A stretch of 7,718 nt of DNA from an uncultured Veillonella sp. (GTDB lineage Bacteria; Bacillota; Negativicutes; Veillonellales; Veillonellaceae), in contig NZ_UQYC01000075.1 of NCBI RefSeq assembly GCF_900545205.1, positions 1 through 7,718 of the forward strand. The letters are read 5' to 3'. Made by a program: the position numbers and the translations under genes. How positions within the stretch are numbered: the first letter of the stretch is position 1; the number at the start of each line of letters is the position of its first letter. Shown here piece by piece: positions 7,100 to 7,718 of the stretch. The notes beneath the pieces were generated by a model. That model saw nothing but the letters and a program-made list of their open reading frames with translations, was not told where the DNA came from and made no database searches.

Positions 7100-7119
7100 C
7101 TATTATGATAACAATCATA
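7100..7119. promoter_or_regulatory. Operator-like palindrome, copy 2 (promoter-proximal)
   Basis: TATGAT-AACA-ATCATA (7104-7119) repeats copy 1 with one change in 20 bases, and that change is in the spacer, so both half-sites are intact. The two centres are 59 bases apart. This copy lies just downstream of the predicted extended -10 box, at about +7 to +22, where a bound repressor would block transcription. Confidence 0.6.
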
Positions 7120-7132
7120 TTCTTACTACTTT

Positions 7133-7141
7133 ATTATATCA
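7133..7141 (-). promoter_or_regulatory. Extended -10 promoter, likely for the hydrogenase operon
   Basis: TGATATAAT on the minus strand matches the extended -10 form TGnTATAAT exactly. The hexamer 17 bases upstream, TAGTTT, is a poor -35, which an extended -10 can offset. It would give a start near 7126 and a leader of about 147 bases. An alternative is TTGAAT (7171-7166) with 17 bases to TATTAA (7148-7143). Both lie between the thioredoxin terminator and the operators. Confidence 0.5.
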
Positions 7142-7173
7142 CTTAATATTTATGAAAACTATATAATTCAAAT

Positions 7174-7216
7174 AAAAAAGCTGTATACAAGAAAGTTTAT
7201 TTAACTTGCATACAGC
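7174..7216 (-). terminator. Rho-independent terminator of the thioredoxin gene
   Basis: On the minus strand GCTGTATGCAAG (7216-7205) pairs with CTTGTATACAGC (7191-7180) over 12 bp, including one G-U pair, around a 13-base loop. Six T follow (7179-7174). On the plus strand the G-U becomes an A-C mismatch, so the minus direction is the functional one. It separates trx from the hydrogenase operon. Confidence 0.88.
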
Positions 7217-7260
7217 CTTGTATTATATATTTTTTGTAAAATTCATTAGTTATCAATAAA

Positions 7261-7590
7261 TTAGATAACTTCCTTGATTAGGGACTCAAGCACATCAGCT
7301 TTCTTGTAACCCACAAGGGAATCAAGCATTTTGCCATCACGGAAGAATACCATAGATGGAATACCATCAATATCTTCTTTCAACAAAATACCACGAAGAT
7401 TTTTATCTTCTGCATCAACACTAAAGAACTCTACTTGTCCTTTTAAACGTTCAGCTACTGCTTCTACTTCTGGACGCATAACAGTGCAAGGTTCGCACCA
7501 GGCAGCCCAGAAATCAACAATAGCTAAACCTTTAGAGCCAAGTACTTTTTCATCAAATTCTTGCACACTAGTAATCGCTGTAATTGCCAT
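7261..7590 (-). CDS. Thioredoxin with CEPC active site
   Basis: This 109-residue protein is a full-length single-domain thioredoxin. It shows the buried VDFWAAW strand (25-31), the redox pair C32/C35 in WCEPC, the cis-proline loop GIPS (P78) and a C-terminal helix. It would act as a cytoplasmic dithiol reductant, reduced by thioredoxin reductase, which is not in the window. The active site is CEPC instead of the usual CGPC, a change expected to alter redox potential or partner choice. ATG 7590-7588 follows AGGAG with a good gap. It has its own terminator and retains its CxxC, so it is not a HyaE-like hydrogenase chaperone. No gene number is assigned because several trx paralogues could exist. 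Confidence 0.93.
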   Translation of the reverse strand: MAITAITSVQEFDEKVLGSKGLAIVDFWAAWCEPCTVMRPEVEAVAERLKGQVEFFSVDAEDKNLRGILLKEDIDGIPSMVFFRDGKMLDSLVGYKKADVLESLIKEVI

Positions 7591-7631
7591 GAAGTTCTCC
7601 TAACAAAGATCTACAATCTTATATACTATAA

Positions 7632-7637
7632 ATTATA
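7632..7637 (-). promoter_or_regulatory. Possible -10 box for the thioredoxin gene
   Basis: TATAAT on the minus strand lies about 40 bases before the trx start and just after the predicted 3' end of rnpB. A partial -35, TTGCTT, lies 16 bases upstream within the last bases of rnpB. The -35 match is poor, and trx could instead be reached by readthrough from rnpB. Confidence 0.3.
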
Positions 7638-7647
7638 TCTTAAATAT

Positions 7648-7718
7648 GGAAGCAAGCAATCAATAAGCCGAGTTCTGTTCCGCTTGCGCGGTGACGATTA
7701 TCTTTCTAGGCGTACAGT
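7648..7718 (-). ncRNA. rnpB: RNase P RNA (rnpB), 3' end only, continues past the window edge
   Basis: On the minus strand the segment reads CCTAGAAAGATAATCGTCAC, then an arm with CCGC/GCGG around GCAA, then ACAGAACTCGGCTTAT. The last block is the near-invariant 3' core of bacterial RNase P RNA (E. coli has ACAGAACCCGGCTTAT). The following GATTGCTTGCTTCC would be the 3' strand of helix P1, whose partner lies outside the window, so the 3' end is placed near 7648. RNase P cuts the 5' leader from tRNA precursors. No clear terminator follows, only an AT-rich spacer before trx. Confidence 0.85.

Noticed and set aside
7261..7590. Thioredoxin as a HyaE-type hydrogenase chaperone
   Set aside because: It retains a CxxC redox site and cis-Pro, has its own terminator, and is separated from the operon by the hydrogenase promoter region.

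Overview
The window is low-GC, has strong AGGAGG-type ribosome binding sites, and carries a membrane-bound uptake [NiFe] hydrogenase of a strict-anaerobe type. Gene content, protein character and AT-rich spacers suggest a member of the Negativicutes, most likely Veillonella. That assignment is recognition from memory, not a database result. Every gene lies on the minus strand, so transcription runs from high to low coordinates.

Right end (about 7260-7718): the 3' end of RNase P RNA (rnpB) runs off the window edge. It is followed by a small thioredoxin with a CEPC active site, which ends in a clear intrinsic terminator (7174-7216).

Centre (about 2083-7171): a five-gene hydrogenase operon. It opens with a regulatory region containing an extended -10 promoter and two near-identical copies of a palindromic operator-like sequence. 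The genes are hyaA (Tat-exported FeS small subunit, GTG start at 6979), hyaB (NiFe large subunit), hyaC (di-heme cytochrome b membrane anchor), hyaD (endopeptidase that trims the HyaB C-terminus) and a short HyaF/HupH-type accessory protein. The genes overlap or are tightly spaced, and the operon ends in a strong hairpin terminator. Working together, HyaA-HyaB is folded with its cofactors in the cytoplasm, HyaD removes the last 19 residues of HyaB after nickel insertion, the pair is exported by Tat, and HyaC passes electrons from H2 oxidation to the quinone pool. The general hyp maturation genes are not in the window. HyaA has glycine at both positions where oxygen-tolerant hydrogenases have extra cysteines, so a standard oxygen-sensitive enzyme is predicted.

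Left end (1-2082): an AT-rich spacer with a possible 31-residue small ORF comes first. It is followed by a membrane-anchored family 2 glycosyltransferase of the polyprenyl-phosphate type, and then by the N-terminal 167 residues of a secreted peptidoglycan-binding protein with the start of what looks like an NlpC/P60 domain, cut by the window edge.

No mobile element, CRISPR array, tRNA or phage gene was seen. This is an ordinary chromosomal region. The most notable points are the twin operator upstream of hyaA, the reduced HyaF-like protein, the N-terminally extended HyaD and the possible small ORF.
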